Positions 7,547-15,198 of a DNA stretch of 21,005 nucleotides are shown piece after piece (the stretch's first letter is position 1; the number at the start of each line of letters is the position of its first letter). The stretch spans positions 1 through 21,005 of the forward strand of contig CAZMUQ010000017.1 of NCBI GenBank assembly GCA_964569845.1, in the 5' to 3' direction. Made by a program: the position numbers and the translations under genes. The notes below the pieces were generated by a model. That model worked only from the letters and a program-made list of their open reading frames with translations. It was not told the origin of the DNA and did not search any database. The stretch comes from CAZMUQ01 sp964569845 (GTDB taxonomy: Archaea; Thermoproteota; Bathyarchaeia; Hecatellales; Hecatellaceae).

Positions 7547-9256
7547 ATGCCAACAGTAAATATTTCATACAAGGATATTTGTAAGCTAGTAGGTAGAAAA
7601 GTTGAATTAGAAGTTTTAGAAAAAGTTTTGCCTTTAATTAAATGTGAAGTTAAATCTATTGTTAATGATTCTATAACTGTTGAAGTTAACTCTGATAGAG
7701 CTGACATGTTTTCAGCTGAAGGAATTGCTAGAGCTTTTAAAGGATTCTTATCCATAGAAAAAGGCTGCCCAAAATATAGGGTTAAGAAAAGTAAGATTAT
7801 TGTTAAGGTTGATAAAAAAGTTAAAAATATTCGTCCATTCATTGTTGGAGCTGTAATTAAAGATGTTAAGCTGGGTGATGAAGGATTCCAGCAGCTTATC
7901 CAGCTCCAAGAAAAGCTTCATGAAACCATCGGTAGAAGAAGAAGGAAAGTTGCTATTGGTGTACATAACCTTAACAAAATTAAGCCTCCAATAACTTACA
8001 CGGCTGTTTCACCTGAAAAAATAATGTTTACACCCTTAGATGGAGATAAACCTTTAACAGGTAAAGAAATTCTTGAAAATACTTTTCAAGGCAAAAAATA
8101 TGGATACATAATTGAAGAATTTCCATATTACCCTCTACTTTTAGATGCTAAAGGTATGGTTTTATCTATGCCTCCAATAATAAATGCAGAAGATACAAGA
8201 GTTGAACCTGAAACAAAAAACCTTTTTCTTGATATTACTGGGTGGAGCTTTGATGCTATAAACCAGGTATTAAACATTCTCACCACAAGTCTTGCTGAAC
8301 GTGGAGGAAAAATTGAGAGTGTTAAAATTGTCTATCCTAAAGGTTATAAGCAAAAAATTTTTTGGGCTGCTGAGCTTAAGTCAAGAAAAATTAGGGTAAA
8401 CTTAAGCTACGTTAATGCTGTTTCAGGTTTAAATTTAAATCTTAGGGAGGCTATTAAGCTTGCTGAAAAATCACGTTTTAATGTTAAAGTTGAAAAGAAA
8501 GCAAAATTGAATTTAACAATTCCACCATACAGATTTGATATTTTACATCCAATAGATATTGTTGAAGATTTGATAATAGCCTACGGGTATGATAAAATTA
8601 AGCCTGAGGACCCGAAAACTCTCACAGTAGGAAAACTTATGCCTAAAACCTTGTTTATGGATAAGGTTAGAGATTTAATGATTGGTTTCGGTTTTCAGGA
8701 AGTTGCAAACTATATTTTAACAAGTAAGGAAAACCAAGTTTATAAGATGAGTTTAAAAGATGAGGATTTAAAAATTGTTGAACTTTTAAATCCTAAAACC
8801 TTAGAATTCTCAGTTGTTCGTGGATGGCTTCTTCCAGGACTTTTAAACTTCCTATCATACAATACTCATGTAAATTATCCACAAAAAATTTTTGAATGTG
8901 GAGATGTTGTCGTTTTTGATGATAAAGCTGAAACTAAAACTAGAAATGAGTTAAGGGTTGCAGCTGCAATCTGCAATTACAGAGTAAGCTATGAAGATAT
9001 TCAATCTGTAGTTTACACATTACTTAAAAACCTTAACATTAATGATTGGACCGTTGAGGAAACAACACATCCAAGCTTCATCCCTGGAAGAGTAGCAAAA
9101 ATAAGGTTTAATGATGAAGATTTAGCAATTTTAGGGGAAATTCATCCAAAAATTCTTGAAAACTTCAACTTACCAAATCCTGTTGTGGCTTTCGAGTTAA
9201 ATTTGATGAAACCATTAAGCATCTACCTAGCTATGGAGGAATCAATGCTTTACTAA
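7547..9256 (+). CDS. pheT: Phenylalanyl-tRNA synthetase beta subunit
   Basis: Beta subunit of PheRS, 569 residues, the short archaeal/eukaryotic form without the bacterial N-terminal EMAP-like and anticodon-binding extensions. It has the B1-like start (NISYKDICKLVGRK), the B3/B4 editing region (EVNSDRADMFSAEGIARA onward), the B5 domain (IRVNLSYVNAVSGLNLNLREA to PPYRFDILHPIDIVEDLIIAYGYDKI) and the catalytic-like core (FGFQEVANYILTSKENQVYK to VAFELNLMKPL). ATG follows pheS by nine bases; the SD GGTGA overlaps the pheS stop codon, so translation is probably coupled. A T-run at about 9280-9285 may end the transcript. Confidence 0.95.
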   Translation: MPTVNISYKDICKLVGRKVELEVLEKVLPLIKCEVKSIVNDSITVEVNSDRADMFSAEGIARAFKGFLSIEKGCPKYRVKKSKIIVKVDKKVKNIRPFIVGAVIKDVKLGDEGFQQLIQLQEKLHETIGRRRRKVAIGVHNLNKIKPPITYTAVSPEKIMFTPLDGDKPLTGKEILENTFQGKKYGYIIEEFPYYPLLLDAKGMVLSMPPIINAEDTRVEPETKNLFLDITGWSFDAINQVLNILTTSLAERGGKIESVKIVYPKGYKQKIFWAAELKSRKIRVNLSYVNAVSGLNLNLREAIKLAEKSRFNVKVEKKAKLNLTIPPYRFDILHPIDIVEDLIIAYGYDKIKPEDPKTLTVGKLMPKTLFMDKVRDLMIGFGFQEVANYILTSKENQVYKMSLKDEDLKIVELLNPKTLEFSVVRGWLLPGLLNFLSYNTHVNYPQKIFECGDVVVFDDKAETKTRNELRVAAAICNYRVSYEDIQSVVYTLLKNLNINDWTVEETTHPSFIPGRVAKIRFNDEDLAILGEIHPKILENFNLPNPVVAFELNLMKPLSIYLAMEESMLY

Positions 9257-9303
9257 TTAAAAACTTTCTGCACATATTTTTTAGGAATAATAACGAATCA
9301 AAA

Positions 9304-9362
9304 TTTATAAATCTTAGACATCTAAGTCAAAAATCGATATTAACCACTAAACCCTTAAATTC
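9304..9362 (+). promoter_or_regulatory. Candidate promoter region of the structured RNA
   Basis: TTTATAAAT at 9304-9312 is a good TATA box placed after pheT, with no plus-strand protein gene downstream. A palindrome CTTAGA-CA-TCTAAG (9313-9326) directly follows it. A second TATA-like CTTAAATTC at 9354-9362 would start transcription near 9384, close to the 5' end of the RNA helix at 9374-9384. Confidence 0.4.
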
Positions 9363-9373
9363 TTATGCTGAAA

Positions 9374-9480
9374 CTATCATCCCCAGAAATCCGCGGAGAC
9401 GGTTCCAACCTAGTAAGCGTCCATTGTGGACGCTATCGATGAGGGAGGAAAAACCCAGCCGTGGAACATGGGGATGGTGG
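9374..9480 (+). ncRNA. Unidentified structured RNA candidate
   Basis: A G+C-rich island of about 107 bases between the convergent pheT and argF ends. The terminal helix pairs 9374-9384 with 9470-9480 (core CATCCCC/GGGGATG, with two G-U pairs at the open end). A second helix pairs CCGCGG 9391-9396 with CCGTGG 9459-9464 through one G-U. An inner hairpin is AGCGTCC (9416-9422) with GGACGCT (9428-9434) around ATTGT. GTTCCA 9402-9407 can also pair with TGGAAC 9462-9467, a competing fold. The G-U pairs would be A-C mismatches on the other strand, so plus is the likely sense strand. It does not match tRNA, 5S, RNase P, C/D-box or H/ACA patterns I know. Confidence 0.5.
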
Positions 9481-9499
9481 CAGTAGAAAATTTAATAAT

Positions 9500-10423
9500 C
9501 TATACTATTAGGGATAGAAGACCTCTTTGAAGATGAAGCCTATTTTCAGCTTGAAACCATATGATTGAGCGGGGGCCATCAATAACTTCATCAGTAACTT
9601 CTTCTCCACGATTAGCTGGTAAACAATGCATAAAAATGCAATTCTTTTTTGCATACTTAAAAAGCTCAATTGTAACCTGATATTTTGGTAGAAAATCTTT
9701 AAGTCTTTTTTCTTTTTCAGCTTCAAAACCCATTGAGGTAAACGTGTCAGTATAAATTATATCAGCATCTTTAACAGCATTTTTAGGTTCTGAGGTTAAC
9801 TCTATTTTTGAGCCTGAAACTGTTGCAAATTCTTTAGCTAACTTCAAAACTTCATTTTTAGGCTCATAACCTTTTGGACATGCAATACTCATATCCAAAC
9901 CAAATTTTGCACAACCTATAAGTAGAGAATTGCAAACATTATTTCCGTCACCAATCCATGCAAGCTTTAAACCATTTAACTTACCTTTAACCTTATATAT
10001 TGTTAAAAAGTCTGATAAGGCTTGACATGGATGATAAAGATCCGATAAAGCATTAACAACAGGAATTTTACTACTTTCTGCAAGATTTATAAGAGTTTCA
10101 TGATTTTTAACTCTAGCAACTATACAGTTAACATAACGTTCAAGAGTTTTCCCAGTATCAGAAATAGTTTCACCCCTACTAAGTTGAGATTCTCTCCAAT
10201 TAAGTGTAATAGTGTTTCCACCAAGCTGTTTAACAGCAACCTCAAAAGAAATTCTTGTTCTTGTTGAAGGCTTCTCAAACATTAAAACAACAAATTTACC
10301 GGAAAGCTTTCTTGAAAAATTTTTAAGATTTTTCTCTATTTTTAGAGATTCCTTTAAAAATTTCCAAAGCTCTTTAGCAGAAAAATCGGCTAATGTTAAA
10401 AAATCTCTACCCTTAAGGCTCAA
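9500..10423 (-). CDS. argF: Ornithine carbamoyltransferase
   Basis: Joins carbamoyl phosphate and ornithine to citrulline in arginine synthesis (cytosolic, usually trimeric or dodecameric). The carbamoyl-phosphate loop is STRTR in FEKPSTRTRISFEVA. HPCQ occurs in LSDLYHPCQALSDFL, the ornithine-loop motif in DTFTSMG, and HCLPA in FMHCLPANRGEEVTDEVID; the end AENRLHLQRGLL is typical. These distinguish it from aspartate carbamoyltransferase. I prefer TTG 10423, giving MSLKGRDFLTLADFS with GGTAGG upstream; TTG 10438 would add five residues two bases after the ftsY stop codon. It is the last gene of the SRP-side minus-strand cluster; no other arginine gene is in the window. Confidence 0.94.
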   Translation of the reverse strand: MSLKGRDFLTLADFSAKELWKFLKESLKIEKNLKNFSRKLSGKFVVLMFEKPSTRTRISFEVAVKQLGGNTITLNWRESQLSRGETISDTGKTLERYVNCIVARVKNHETLINLAESSKIPVVNALSDLYHPCQALSDFLTIYKVKGKLNGLKLAWIGDGNNVCNSLLIGCAKFGLDMSIACPKGYEPKNEVLKLAKEFATVSGSKIELTSEPKNAVKDADIIYTDTFTSMGFEAEKEKRLKDFLPKYQVTIELFKYAKKNCIFMHCLPANRGEEVTDEVIDGPRSIIWFQAENRLHLQRGLLSLIV

Positions 10424-10440
10424 AAAATACCTACCCAAAC

Positions 10441-11367
10441 CTAAATTTTACCAAGTAACTGGTTAACAAAACTTTTAGGGTCAAAAGGCTGCAAATCTTC
10501 ATATCTACTTCCAACACCAATAAAAATTACTGGCTTTCTTGTTATATACGAAATTGATACAGCAGCTCCACCTTTAGCATCTGCATCCATCTTTGTTAAA
10601 ATTGAGGCGTCAATAGGAACATATTTGCTGAATTCTTCAGCCTGAAAAACAGCATCATTCCCGGTTAAAGCATCACCCACAAAAATTACAAGATCCGGTT
10701 TAACAACTCTAACAATTTTACGCATCTCCTCCATAAGATTTCTATCTGTTTCCATCCTTCCAGCAGTATCAATAAGAACAATATTTATTCCTTTTGCTTC
10801 AGCATGAGATACAGCATCAAAAGCTACAGATGCAGCATCGGAACCATAGCTATGCTTAATCATTTTAACCCCAAGATTTTTAGCATGATATTCAAGCTGT
10901 TCTATTGCACCAGCTCTATAGGTATCACTACAAGCAACAACAACAGAAAAGTTATTATCCAAGAAAAATTTTGCAAGTTTAGCTAATGTTGTTGTTTTTC
11001 CACTACCATTAATACCAACAAAAACTATTACAAGAGGCTTTTTCTCCTTCCTTTTTTTCTCAGCAAGTTTTAAAAGTTCAACCTTTTCTTCACCATACAT
11101 AAGAACTTCAATCAAAACATTTCTCACTAAATCTTTAACAATCTTTCTTTTATCTTCAAACCTTTTAACCTTAATTTCACTAATTCTTTTAGCTGTTTCA
11201 TTGGTAATCTTCTCTGCAACTTCAAATGCAACATCATTTTCAATAAGCATTAGCTTAAATTCTTCAAGTATTGGTTTAACATCTTCTTCCGAAAGGCTTG
11301 TTGTTGAAACCTTATCAACAAAAGAGTTTAAAGCTTTTTTAAGCTTCTCAAACATATTAAAACTCAC
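10441..11367 (-). CDS. ftsY: Signal recognition particle receptor FtsY (SRP GTPase)
   Basis: Membrane-associated SRP receptor that docks SRP-bound ribosomes at the translocon. 308 residues: an N domain of four helices (1-95) and the G domain with P-loop GINGSGKTTTLAKLA, CSDTYRAGAIEQLEYHA (G2/insertion box), DTAGRMETDRNLMEEM (G3), TKMDADAKGG (G4) and the closing GVGSRYEDLQPFDPKSFV. It has the short archaeal form without the acidic bacterial A domain, and it lacks the M domain that would mark SRP54. The GTG start overlaps the prefoldin stop codon (GTGA); an ATG at 11355 is an alternative. It is translationally coupled to pfdA and lies about 1 kb downstream of the SRP RNA on the same strand. Confidence 0.95.
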   Translation of the reverse strand: MSFNMFEKLKKALNSFVDKVSTTSLSEEDVKPILEEFKLMLIENDVAFEVAEKITNETAKRISEIKVKRFEDKRKIVKDLVRNVLIEVLMYGEEKVELLKLAEKKRKEKKPLVIVFVGINGSGKTTTLAKLAKFFLDNNFSVVVACSDTYRAGAIEQLEYHAKNLGVKMIKHSYGSDAASVAFDAVSHAEAKGINIVLIDTAGRMETDRNLMEEMRKIVRVVKPDLVIFVGDALTGNDAVFQAEEFSKYVPIDASILTKMDADAKGGAAVSISYITRKPVIFIGVGSRYEDLQPFDPKSFVNQLLGKI

Positions 11368-11807
11368 GCTTTTGAAGCACCAGTAACCTTTTCAACTTCC
11401 CTTCTTAAAACCTCCATCCTTTCTAGCACTTTTGAAAGTTGCTGTTGAAGAGAGCTTCTTGCTTTATTAAGCTCGTTTGCCCTATCCTCAAGAAAGGATA
11501 CAGCATCTTTAACAGGCTTCTCAATTATGACACCTCCACCAACACCAACAAGAACCCTTTCAACATTAGCAATTTTTGCTATAGCATACGAGTTTGCACC
11601 AGTTGGTATAAGAAGTTCATCACCAACTTTAAGTTTTTCAAGGTTTTGAATGGTCGTAGCAGCCATATTAAGCTCTCTAAGCGCTGAATCTACGATTCCA
11701 ATTCTAACCTGTAATTCATTACCAACATTTTCAAGCATTCTAAGTTCAAAAATAAGGTTTCTTAATTTTTCTTCAACATCCTTTTCTTGACCAGATTTTT
11801 CACTCAA
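11364..11807 (-). CDS. pfdA: Prefoldin alpha subunit
   Basis: Subunit of the hexameric chaperone (two alpha, four beta) that passes unfolded chains to the thermosome. The 147 residues show the expected order: an N-terminal coiled-coil helix (about 8-50), a central beta-hairpin region (KVGDELLIPTGANSYAIAKI and VERVLVGVGGGVIIEKPV), and a C-terminal coiled coil (ANELNKARSSLQQQLSKVLE to the end). The TTG start overlaps the L18a stop codon (TTGA). It sits between L18a and ftsY, a gene order seen in many archaea that joins ribosome, folding and targeting functions. Confidence 0.93.
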   Translation of the reverse strand: MSEKSGQEKDVEEKLRNLIFELRMLENVGNELQVRIGIVDSALRELNMAATTIQNLEKLKVGDELLIPTGANSYAIAKIANVERVLVGVGGGVIIEKPVKDAVSFLEDRANELNKARSSLQQQLSKVLERMEVLRREVEKVTGASKA

Positions 11808-12046
11808 TGAGATTCAACCCCTGCAATCATACGTATAAGAGGATTCTTAGCTTCTGCAGGATTTATCTCCTCAACCTTAACAATTTTTATCTCATTTCTT
11901 TTAAGTTTATTCCTACTACCAATATCACTATAAACCTTCTCTAAAGCTTCCTCCAAACTTAAACCCCGAACCTCCCTACTAAAAGTTAAAACTCTAAAAC
12001 CAACCTTAGCTTTACAAACAACCCTAAACGTTTTAACCTCACTCAT
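11804..12046 (-). CDS. rpl18a: Ribosomal protein L18a (LX/L20a family)
   Basis: An 80-residue large-subunit protein of the archaeal LX/eukaryotic eL20 family: VKTFRVVCKAKVGFRVLTFS, then VRGLSLEEALEKVYSDIGSRNKLKRNEIKIVKVEEI. The ATG at 12046 starts the family-typical MSEVKTF; an upstream in-frame start would add ten residues (FLLFVGLRL) that overlap the T-rich end of the SRP RNA gene and are unlikely. A minus-strand TATA-like TATTAAAA (about 12084-12093) in the gap lets this operon start independently of the SRP RNA. Confidence 0.88.
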   Translation of the reverse strand: MSEVKTFRVVCKAKVGFRVLTFSREVRGLSLEEALEKVYSDIGSRNKLKRNEIKIVKVEEINPAEAKNPLIRMIAGVESH

Positions 12047-12061
12047 CAACCGCAACCCCAC

Positions 12062-12075
12062 AAAAAGCAAAAACA
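12062..12075 (-). terminator. T-rich terminator downstream of SRP RNA
   Basis: On the minus strand GTTTTTGCTTTTTG follows the SRP RNA 3' helix by about 25 bases. Paired T5 runs of this kind end archaeal transcripts. Confidence 0.5.
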
Positions 12076-12099
12076 CTACTCAAATTTTAATAGTTAGGT

Positions 12100-12458
12100 G
12101 CGGTGGGTCCTGAGGCTCGACGCCCATACTACACCAAACCCCCTCAAGCCTTCTCACACCCGCACCCCCCTAAGCGTCAAGCGTCCAGGTTTAGGTTGCT
12201 CCTTCGGGAGGAGTTGAACCTATTAACTCCTTCTCCCGGGCCTAGCCAGGTTCACCTGGTTAGGTGGTCACCCAACCCCTACAGGTTGGATAACCACCTC
12301 CGCCGACCCTAGGGGACAGGTGTTCATGGAAGGTTTTGGAGGAGTTTGATGTAGCTGGGTGCGCCTCACCTCAGCTTTCGGCCCGCCGTATAGGGGGTTT
12401 GCGGTCGAACCCTTACGGGTTCTCAGGGAACCCCTAGCTCCCCGCCTAGACCCACCGC
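12100..12458 (-). ncRNA. Signal recognition particle (7S) RNA
   Basis: About 359 bases, minus strand, very G+C-rich in an A+T-rich region. The ends form helix 1: GCGGTGGGTC (12458-12449) pairs perfectly with GACCCACCGC (12109-12100). The 5' Alu-like part has GGGTTC-CCTGA-GAACCC and the ACGGCGGGCCGAAAGC-TGAGG segment seen in archaeal 7S RNAs. Helix 6 is CCAGG-TGAA-CCTGG (SRP19 site), followed by TAGGCCC and GGAGCAACC, the two sides of the helix 8 loop bound by SRP54. Helix 8 is interrupted by a 3-4-3 bulge-helix-bulge element (see the separate entry), which may be an intron. Without it the RNA would be about 331 bases. It lies immediately upstream of L18a-pfdA-ftsY on the same strand. Confidence 0.9.
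12204..12231 (-). other. Putative 28-nt BHB intron in SRP RNA helix 8
   Basis: Read on minus: helix H GGGA (12237-12234) pairs with TCCC (12209-12206), exactly 4 bp; the 5' bulge is GAA (12233-12231); the intron stem GGAGTT (12230-12225) pairs with AACTCC (12215-12210) around a 9-base loop; the 3' bulge is GAA (12205-12203); the outer stem CC (12239-12238) pairs with GG (12202-12201). This is the strict motif cut by archaeal tRNA splicing endonuclease. Cutting after the second bulge base on each side removes 12231-12204 and joins GGGAGA to AGGAGCA, restoring the AGCA side of helix 8. Unspliced, it would be an unusual helix 8 extension. Confidence 0.65.
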
Positions 12459-12478
12459 AAAAGATATGGTGTAGAAGG

Positions 12479-12488
12479 TTTAAGATAA
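12479..12488 (-). promoter_or_regulatory. TATA box of the SRP RNA gene
   Basis: TTATCTTAAA on the minus strand is centred about 26 bases upstream of 12458, the first base of SRP helix 1. The position supports the RNA's 5' end. Confidence 0.5.
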
Positions 12489-12496
12489 GTTTTCCC

Positions 12497-13588
12497 TTAA
12501 TCTTGTGTTTTTAACCTTTTTTCCAGCTCCCTTTTTAGTATACTTATTGTTTTTACTGGTGTTGGGTTTATCCTGTTTAGGATTGCAAGGTAAAAGCTTA
12601 CATAATCACCTATGTAGATTGCTGAAAGCATTTTTGAAAGCTTCTTTTCACCTTTACCATAAACCTCAAAAATTTTTTCTGTTTTTTCTACTAAAATCTC
12701 CTTCAAAATTTCTATTCTAACCTTAATCTCTAAAGGTTCATCTTTATCCCTTAAAAGTATAATTGAAAGAAGGTTTAGAAGAGAAGGATTAATGTTTTCC
12801 CATCCTACAACCTCATTATGGTTTAATTCAGGAAGAACATCATATTTACAAAATGCTTTACTATTCTCATTTAGCTGAGTTTTCCATCTATAAGCTACAC
12901 TGTTAAACCATCTAAACCCGTAGATTACTGGAAGCTTACTTTTAAGGTTTAAAGCTAAGATTTTAGCTTCATTACGGTTTGTAGATGTTGAAGGCTTTAA
13001 ATCTTCACTAAGACCTCTTAAAGTGTTTAATGCTTCCATAAATTCACTTTTAAACCCTTTAATTAGCCCAAGTTTCTCTAAAATTAGTGCTGGTGGTATG
13101 AAAAGGTAGGGTAAGGCAAGTCTAGGCTGAAAACCTGAAGGAACCTTAATATGCTTAACATTAAATCTTAAACAGTATTCTTCAAGCAGTCCACCTGAAC
13201 TTAAACTGATAATAGTGCAACCCTTTTTTAAGGCTAGAGAGAAACTATCCAAAGTTTCTTTAGTGTTCCCAGAATAGCTTACAGCAAAAACAAGTGTTTT
13301 ACTGTTTAGGTATCCTGGAATTATAGAATCTCTGCAAACATCGATAGGTAAAGCCATATCTTCATAACACCAATCTCTTAAAAGACTTCCACCAATAGAT
13401 GATCCTCCCATACCTAGGAAAACAATGTTTAAAAATTCCTTATTCTTAAGCCATTCAACATCAAAATTTTCAGCTAGCTTAAAAGCATCCTCATAGTGCT
13501 TGGGAGCGGATTCTAAAGCATCAGCCATCTTAAAGCTATCAATAGCTGAGATAAGCTCAAGATTATCTAAATCTTCTTTTAAAGACAA
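12497..13588 (-). CDS. Bifunctional phosphoglucose/phosphomannose isomerase
   Basis: Interconverts glucose-6-P or mannose-6-P with fructose-6-P, feeding glycolysis/gluconeogenesis and mannose donors. 363 residues with two SIS subdomains: sugar-phosphate loops FLGMGGSSIGGSLLRDW and FAVSYSGNTKETLDSF in the first half, and a second half containing YGFRWFNSVAYRWKTQLNENSKAF and LPELNHNEVVGWE, the region that carries the base/acid residues in crenarchaeal enzymes. The start is TTG with GGTGAT five bases upstream. It ends 38 bases before the SRP RNA start, with the SRP TATA box in that gap. No operon partner is visible. Confidence 0.92.
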   Translation of the reverse strand: MSLKEDLDNLELISAIDSFKMADALESAPKHYEDAFKLAENFDVEWLKNKEFLNIVFLGMGGSSIGGSLLRDWCYEDMALPIDVCRDSIIPGYLNSKTLVFAVSYSGNTKETLDSFSLALKKGCTIISLSSGGLLEEYCLRFNVKHIKVPSGFQPRLALPYLFIPPALILEKLGLIKGFKSEFMEALNTLRGLSEDLKPSTSTNRNEAKILALNLKSKLPVIYGFRWFNSVAYRWKTQLNENSKAFCKYDVLPELNHNEVVGWENINPSLLNLLSIILLRDKDEPLEIKVRIEILKEILVEKTEKIFEVYGKGEKKLSKMLSAIYIGDYVSFYLAILNRINPTPVKTISILKRELEKRLKTQD

Positions 13589-13681
13589 AACTTATCACCA
13601 TACTATACTGGACTAAAAATTTGCGGTCTAAGATTTAAAGCGTAAGCTTTTAGTTTATGTTTAGGTTAATCCTACTGTAAA

Positions 13682-14557
13682 ATGTTTCCCTTAAACCCCC
13701 CTAAAAGAAAAACATCCATAGCTGTTGCAATCCCAGCATCAACAACAGCAGATATACCCCATTTACGTGAAAAAACACTTAAAATTGGCTTTATTGGAAG
13801 AGCCTTAGCAATTTTTAGAGTTGAAGAAATTTTAATTTACGAAGATAAGGATAAGAATGAAAACACAAAATATAACCAAAAACTTATTGGAGAAATCTTG
13901 AACTATATGGCAACACCACAATACCTAAGAAAAAGTATTTTTAAAATTTCCCCTAATCTTAGGTATGCAGGAATTCTTCCACCATTAAGAACACCAAATC
14001 ATCCACTAAAAAAAAGTTTAAGCAGCGTTTTGAATGGCGAAATTAGAAAAGGTTTGGTGGTTAAATCTTTTAGAGAAAATTCGCTTATCGATATTGGGCT
14101 TGATAAGCCTATACAGGTTAGAGGAAAATTTAAGCCTGGAACAGTTTTAAATGTTAAACTTTCTAAAGTTGATGGTAAAGTTAGGGGGGAGGCTATCCCT
14201 CCAGATGAAATACAAGTTTACTGGGGATTTAAGGTTAAAATTCCAAGCAAAACATTAGATGAAATTATTGAATCTGAGAAATTTGACCTTAAAATTGCAA
14301 CATCAAGATATGGGGAACAGTTATCCTCTATTGCTAATATAATTGTTAATAGGTGGATTAAATCTAAAAAAGTTCTTTTAGCTTTTGGTTCACCAGTAGA
14401 AGGTTTAAGAGAAATAGTTAAGCGTAGAGGATTTAAGCTTGAAGAACTATTTGACTTTACAGTTAATACTATAAGTAATCAGGGAGTTGAAACTGTAAGA
14501 GTTGAGGAAGCTTTAATTTCAACTTTAGCAGTATTTAACTACCTAATCAACGATTAG
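13682..14557 (+). CDS. SPOUT-family RNA methyltransferase (DUF171 / Methyltrn_RNA_3 type)
   Basis: A 291-residue putative RNA methyltransferase (uridine-N3 type by family annotation) using SAM through a trefoil knot. The N-terminal part SIAVAIPASTTADIPHLREK to GFIGRALAIFRVEEILIYED and the C-terminal knot VLLAFGSPVEGLREI to NTISNQGVETVRVEEALISTLAVFNYL are characteristic. Between them lies an inserted OB-like domain (about 115-180, KGLVVKSFRENSLIDIGLDK). In other archaea it often precedes ribosomal protein L3; here it is followed by tmk, 26 bases on, so the setting differs. It is divergent from the isomerase gene. The rRNA target is not known from sequence. Confidence 0.85.
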   Translation: MFPLNPPKRKTSIAVAIPASTTADIPHLREKTLKIGFIGRALAIFRVEEILIYEDKDKNENTKYNQKLIGEILNYMATPQYLRKSIFKISPNLRYAGILPPLRTPNHPLKKSLSSVLNGEIRKGLVVKSFRENSLIDIGLDKPIQVRGKFKPGTVLNVKLSKVDGKVRGEAIPPDEIQVYWGFKVKIPSKTLDEIIESEKFDLKIATSRYGEQLSSIANIIVNRWIKSKKVLLAFGSPVEGLREIVKRRGFKLEELFDFTVNTISNQGVETVRVEEALISTLAVFNYLIND

Positions 14558-14583
14558 AGTTTAATTGTGGAGGCTTTCCATTC

Positions 14584-15198
14584 TTGGTTAAAGGTGTCCT
14601 AATAGCTATTGAAGGAATAGATGGAGCTGGAAAAACAACTCAAGCATACATGCTTGTTGAAAGGCTTAGAAGTATAGGGTTAAAAGCTGAATACACTATG
14701 GAGCCAACCTATGGACGTATAGGTGATATTTTAAGAATACATATTTCAAGAATGAAACGTAGAGAACCTATTTATGAGGCGCTTCTTTATGCTGCTGATA
14801 GATTTGAGCATGTAAAATTTTTTATTAAACCTAAGTTGGAAGAAAGCTACATAATAGTTTCAGATAGATATTTATACTCAAATATAGCTTACCAAGGAGC
14901 TGCAGGTGTAGATGAAGAATGGATTAGAAAATTGAACTTTTTTGCACCAAAACCAGATTTAACAATATATATTGATATTAAGCCTGAGGAGGGTTTAAAA
15001 AGAAAAAAAGGTGAAAAAAGCATTTTTGAAAAACTGGAGTACGAGAAAAAAGTGAGAAAACTTTACTTGGAGATTGCTAAGAGTGAAAAATTTACTATTG
15101 TTGATGGTAGAAGAGATGTTAAGGTAGTTCATGAGGAAATATTTAGAAATGTCTGCAAATTTTTAAGGAAAAAAGGGTTTAATGTCCAACAATTTTAA
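14584..15198 (+). CDS. tmk: Thymidylate kinase
   Basis: Phosphorylates dTMP to dTDP for DNA synthesis. 204 residues with P-loop E10-GIDGAGKT-18, the DR(Y/H) motif in VSDRYLYSNIAYQGAAG, the dTMP-binding EPTYGRIGDILR, and FFAPKPDLTIYIDI. TTG start with GGAGG about ten bases upstream, downstream of the SPOUT gene and probably cotranscribed. Its 3' end overlaps the convergent unknown gene by 20 bases. Confidence 0.94.
   Translation: MVKGVLIAIEGIDGAGKTTQAYMLVERLRSIGLKAEYTMEPTYGRIGDILRIHISRMKRREPIYEALLYAADRFEHVKFFIKPKLEESYIIVSDRYLYSNIAYQGAAGVDEEWIRKLNFFAPKPDLTIYIDIKPEEGLKRKKGEKSIFEKLEYEKKVRKLYLEIAKSEKFTIVDGRRDVKVVHEEIFRNVCKFLRKKGFNVQQF

Noticed and set aside
9374..9490. H/ACA guide RNA, tRNA, hammerhead or RNase P RNA for the structured island
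   Set aside because: No ANA box directly after the closing helix and no clear kink-turn; no T arm before the acceptor-like helix; the GATGA stretch lacks the rest of a hammerhead core; no RNase P conserved regions and too short.
12100..12458. Protein-coding frames across the G+C-rich block, or RNase P RNA
   Set aside because: The plus-strand frame at 12103-12312 is low-complexity proline/arginine and has no family similarity. The minus strand has perfect end-pairing and SRP helix 6/8 motifs, and no GAGGAAAGTCC-type RNase P element.
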